Below are positions 62,274-64,000 of a DNA stretch of 64,000 nt, piece after piece. This stretch comes from Agrobacterium cavarae. GTDB lineage: Bacteria; Pseudomonadota; Alphaproteobacteria; Rhizobiales; Rhizobiaceae. Position numbers and translations under genes: made by a program. The stretch covers positions 62,169-126,168 of the forward strand of contig NZ_SISF01000025.1 in the NCBI RefSeq assembly GCF_004310285.1, written 5' to 3'. The notes below the pieces were generated by a model that did not search any database, was not told the origin of the DNA, and saw only the letters and a program-made list of their open reading frames with translations. How positions within the stretch are numbered: position 1 is the first letter of the stretch; each line of letters opens with the position of its first letter.

Positions 62274-63572
62274 TCAGGAGGCCGCCTTGATCGACAGGCT
62301 ATCGAGGTAAGCGGATGGGTTTTCGGGATCGAAGACCTTGCCATCGAAGAAGGTTTCCTTGCCACGGGAGGTGGAGGTCGGAATATCGGCAGCGGCAACG
62401 CCCAGGTCCTTCGCGGCAGCGCGCCACAGATCTTCGCGGTTGACCTGAGACACCAGCGCCTTGATGTCGGTGTCCGGCGCGAACTTGCCCCAGCGGATGT
62501 TTTCGGCAAGGAACCAGCTGTCATGGCTTTGGAACGGATAGGATGCTGCGTCCTTCCAGAACTTCATGTAGAGATCGGTGCCATGAGCGACGCGGCCATT
62601 GCCGTAATTGATGTCGCCCTTCAAACGGCCGAGCACGTCCTTCGGAGGAACGTTGAACCACTGGCGCTTGCCGAGAATGGTCGACATCTCCTCCTTGTTG
62701 TCCATGCTGTCGCACCATTGCTGCGCTTCCATCACGGCCATCAGCATGGCCTTAGCGGCATTCGGGTTCTTCTCAACCCAGTCGGCGCGCATGCCGAGCG
62801 CCTTTTCTGGATGACCCTTCCACAGTTCTCCGGTCGTACAGGCCGTGAAGCCGATGCCTTGGTTGACCAGCTGCTCGTTCCAGGGTTCGCCGACACAGAA
62901 GACGTCCATGTTGCCAACCTTCATGTTGGCAACCATCTGCGGTGGCGGAACGACGATGGTGGAGACGTCCTTGTCCGGATCGATGCCGCCAGCCGCCAGC
63001 CAGTAGCGAAGCCACAGATCATGTGTTCCGCCGGGGAAGGTCATCGCCGCCTTGATTTCCTTGCCGTCCGCCTTCTTCTTCTCGAAGGCAGCTTTCAGTT
63101 TCGAAGCATCGAGCTGGACGCCGGTGTCGGCGTAGTCCTTGGCAACGGAGATGCCCTGGCTATCGAGATTGAGGCGGGCGAGGATTGCCATCGGCACCGG
63201 CACGTTGTTCTGCGTCACCTTGCCGGTGTGCATGAGATAGGGCATCGGGGTCAGGATATGGGCGCCGTCGATCCCGTTGGACGCGCCGCCGAGAACGAGG
63301 TTGTCACGCGTAGCACCCCAGGAGGCCTGCTTCAGGACCTCGACATCGGGCATGCCATGCTTGGCGAAAAGTCCCTTTTCCGATGCGACGATCAGTGGTG
63401 CTGCGTCGGTCAGCGCGATGAAGCCAAGTTTCGCGCCCTTGACTTCAGGTTCGGACGTGGCGGCGAAGGCGCCAGAAGGGAAAGCCGTTCGGACGGCGGT
63501 GATCAGGGTTGCAGTGGCCGACGTCTTCAGGATCGAGCGGCGGCTGATCGAACTGGAAAGCATTTTCTTCAT
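62274..63572 (-). CDS. nrtA: Nitrate ABC transporter substrate-binding protein (NrtA)
   Basis: About 432 residues. The N-terminus MKKMLSSSISRRSILKTSATATLI has a twin-arginine motif (SRRSILK), so export by Tat is likely. The body matches NrtA (KLGFIALTDAAPLIVASEKGLFAKHGMPDVEVLKQASW; GVGNMDVF-type segment MKVGNMDVFCVGEPWNEQLV). The start at 63572 is set by the signal peptide; AAGGGGAA lies about 13 bases upstream. It is the first gene of the operon, about 195 nt after the predicted sigma-54 start site. Confidence 0.94.
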   Translation of the reverse strand: MKKMLSSSISRRSILKTSATATLITAVRTAFPSGAFAATSEPEVKGAKLGFIALTDAAPLIVASEKGLFAKHGMPDVEVLKQASWGATRDNLVLGGASNGIDGAHILTPMPYLMHTGKVTQNNVPVPMAILARLNLDSQGISVAKDYADTGVQLDASKLKAAFEKKKADGKEIKAAMTFPGGTHDLWLRYWLAAGGIDPDKDVSTIVVPPPQMVANMKVGNMDVFCVGEPWNEQLVNQGIGFTACTTGELWKGHPEKALGMRADWVEKNPNAAKAMLMAVMEAQQWCDSMDNKEEMSTILGKRQWFNVPPKDVLGRLKGDINYGNGRVAHGTDLYMKFWKDAASYPFQSHDSWFLAENIRWGKFAPDTDIKALVSQVNREDLWRAAAKDLGVAAADIPTSTSRGKETFFDGKVFDPENPSAYLDSLSIKAAS

Positions 63573-63770
63573 GTCGCATGTTCCCCTTTTTGGCAGCCTC
63601 ATGGGCGCCCTATGACTTTTGCGAAGCCCAAAAACAAAAAAACGCCGCTCGGTGATGCGCCTTCGGAACGGGAGGAGGTTCCGGGCTGCATACCTTGCGA
63701 CGTCTGTGTCGTATGAAGAACGCTGATAACGCGTTCCTGCTGCTCCGATCGCCGTTGACCCGAGCGTTTT
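63573..63770 (-). promoter_or_regulatory. Structured 5' leader of the nrt-nir-nas operon
   Basis: On the minus strand, in order: hairpin GAACGC/GCGTTC (63718-63736); small hairpin CGAC-ACAGAC-GTCG (63698-63711) with a hexaloop having A at 1 and G at 4; hairpin CGGAAC-CTCCTCCC-GTTCCG (63664-63683); then GCGGCG followed by T7-G-T5 (63630-63642), which resembles an attenuator. NasT-type ANTAR proteins bind paired hexaloops with A1 and G4 and prevent termination in nas leaders. Only one of the two hairpins fits that rule, so this is a candidate. Confidence 0.55.
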
Positions 63771-63776
63771 ACACAA

Positions 63777-63792
63777 AGCAAGCACCGTGCCA
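63777..63792 (-). promoter_or_regulatory. Sigma-54 (RpoN) promoter for the nitrate assimilation operon
   Basis: TGGCACGGTGCTTGCT on the minus strand is a perfect match to TGGCAC-N5-TTGCW, with -24 GG and -12 GC correctly spaced. Transcription should start about 12 bases downstream near 63767. This implies NtrC-type activation under nitrogen limitation. Confidence 0.88.
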
Positions 63793-64000
63793 GTTTTTGT
63801 GCTTGTCTCTACTGAATTGAAAAATATAAGTTTTTTTAGATGCAGGGTCGGTAATTGGTATTTAAGCCAAAAAATTTCAGGCTATTATTTAATCTGAGCT
63901 CCGACCCTTGGCTCCAAAAATGCAGCACTCGATGCTTCAGAACTCGCCTGTCGCGGGTTGGGCCGTGGCCGAATTCCTAACCGGGAAGCGCTCGACATAG
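63793..64000. other. Upstream region of the nitrate operon to window end
   Basis: AT-rich to about 63900, which would suit activator binding; no clear NtrC palindrome was found. From about 63920 on the composition rises again. A short frame on the minus strand from the edge (ending TGA near 63938) could be the last 20 codons of a gene outside, but cannot be verified. Confidence 0.35.

Noticed and set aside
62073-63716. 547-codon plus-strand frame over nrtA and its leader
   Set aside because: Antisense to nrtA, which has a Tat signal and family motifs; runs through the sigma-54 leader.
63910-64000. Possible small gene at the right edge on either strand
   Set aside because: Frames of about 20-26 codons with no similarity and no clear ribosome site; cannot be supported without flanking sequence.

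Overview
The window looks like chromosomal DNA of an alphaproteobacterium of the Rhizobiaceae (Agrobacterium/Rhizobium type). This rests on GC-rich coding, a cmk-rpsA pair, a tRNA-Ala(GGC), a FYDLN acid-domain protein, short RIME-like palindromic intergenic repeats, and an sRNA of the rhizobial alpha-r14/'cuckoo' type. No phage, plasmid, IS or CRISPR signature was seen. The species cannot be fixed from sequence alone.

Region 1 (1-9086) is a cell-wall sugar/muropeptide locus. An RpiR/MurR-type regulator is divergent from a minus-strand run of murA paralogue, BadF/BadG-type sugar kinase, murQ etherase and a peptide-type ABC transporter (binding protein, two permeases, fused ATPase that runs off the left edge). 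Two copies of a GGAATA-N3-TATTCC palindrome sit in its promoter regions. Region 2 (9093-14025) is a carbohydrate ABC transporter with a YihX-like HAD phosphatase.

Region 3 (14237-31783) is a catabolic island: a seven-gene operon headed by a flavin monooxygenase/Old-Yellow-Enzyme fusion (aryl-CoA type), an LLM monooxygenase, a StyA/StyB-like two-component monooxygenase with an SDR, MarR-like and AraC regulators, an IorAB-type 2-ketoacid oxidoreductase and an aromatic-acid MFS importer. Region 4 (31926-45338) holds pntAB, a cupin, an MFS transporter with an iron-type alcohol dehydrogenase and LysR regulator, quinone D-lactate dehydrogenase, and an isatin-hydrolase-like cyclase/FAD oxidoreductase/MarR operon. 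A 12-bp palindrome-like motif, TTTARRCTTRAA, recurs upstream of four of these transcription units and ties the cyclase operon to the island. The genes together suggest ring activation and breakdown of an indolic, aminobenzoate-like or arylpyruvate substrate, perhaps with IorAB supplying the CoA thioester. The substrate is inference.

Region 5 (45614-54562) is mostly core: an AT-richer orphan gene, tRNA-Ala, FYDLN protein, cmk, rpsA, a Pro/Ala-rich protein, an RNase D-like exonuclease, a nucleoside deoxyribosyltransferase-like protein and a YdfG-like SDR. Region 6 (54650-64000) starts with an sRNA of three stem-loops, each exposing an anti-Shine-Dalgarno CTCCTCCC loop. It continues with the nitrate assimilation operon nrtABC-nirBD-nasA on the minus strand, preceded by a perfect sigma-54 promoter and a structured leader that carries the same CTCCTCCC loop.
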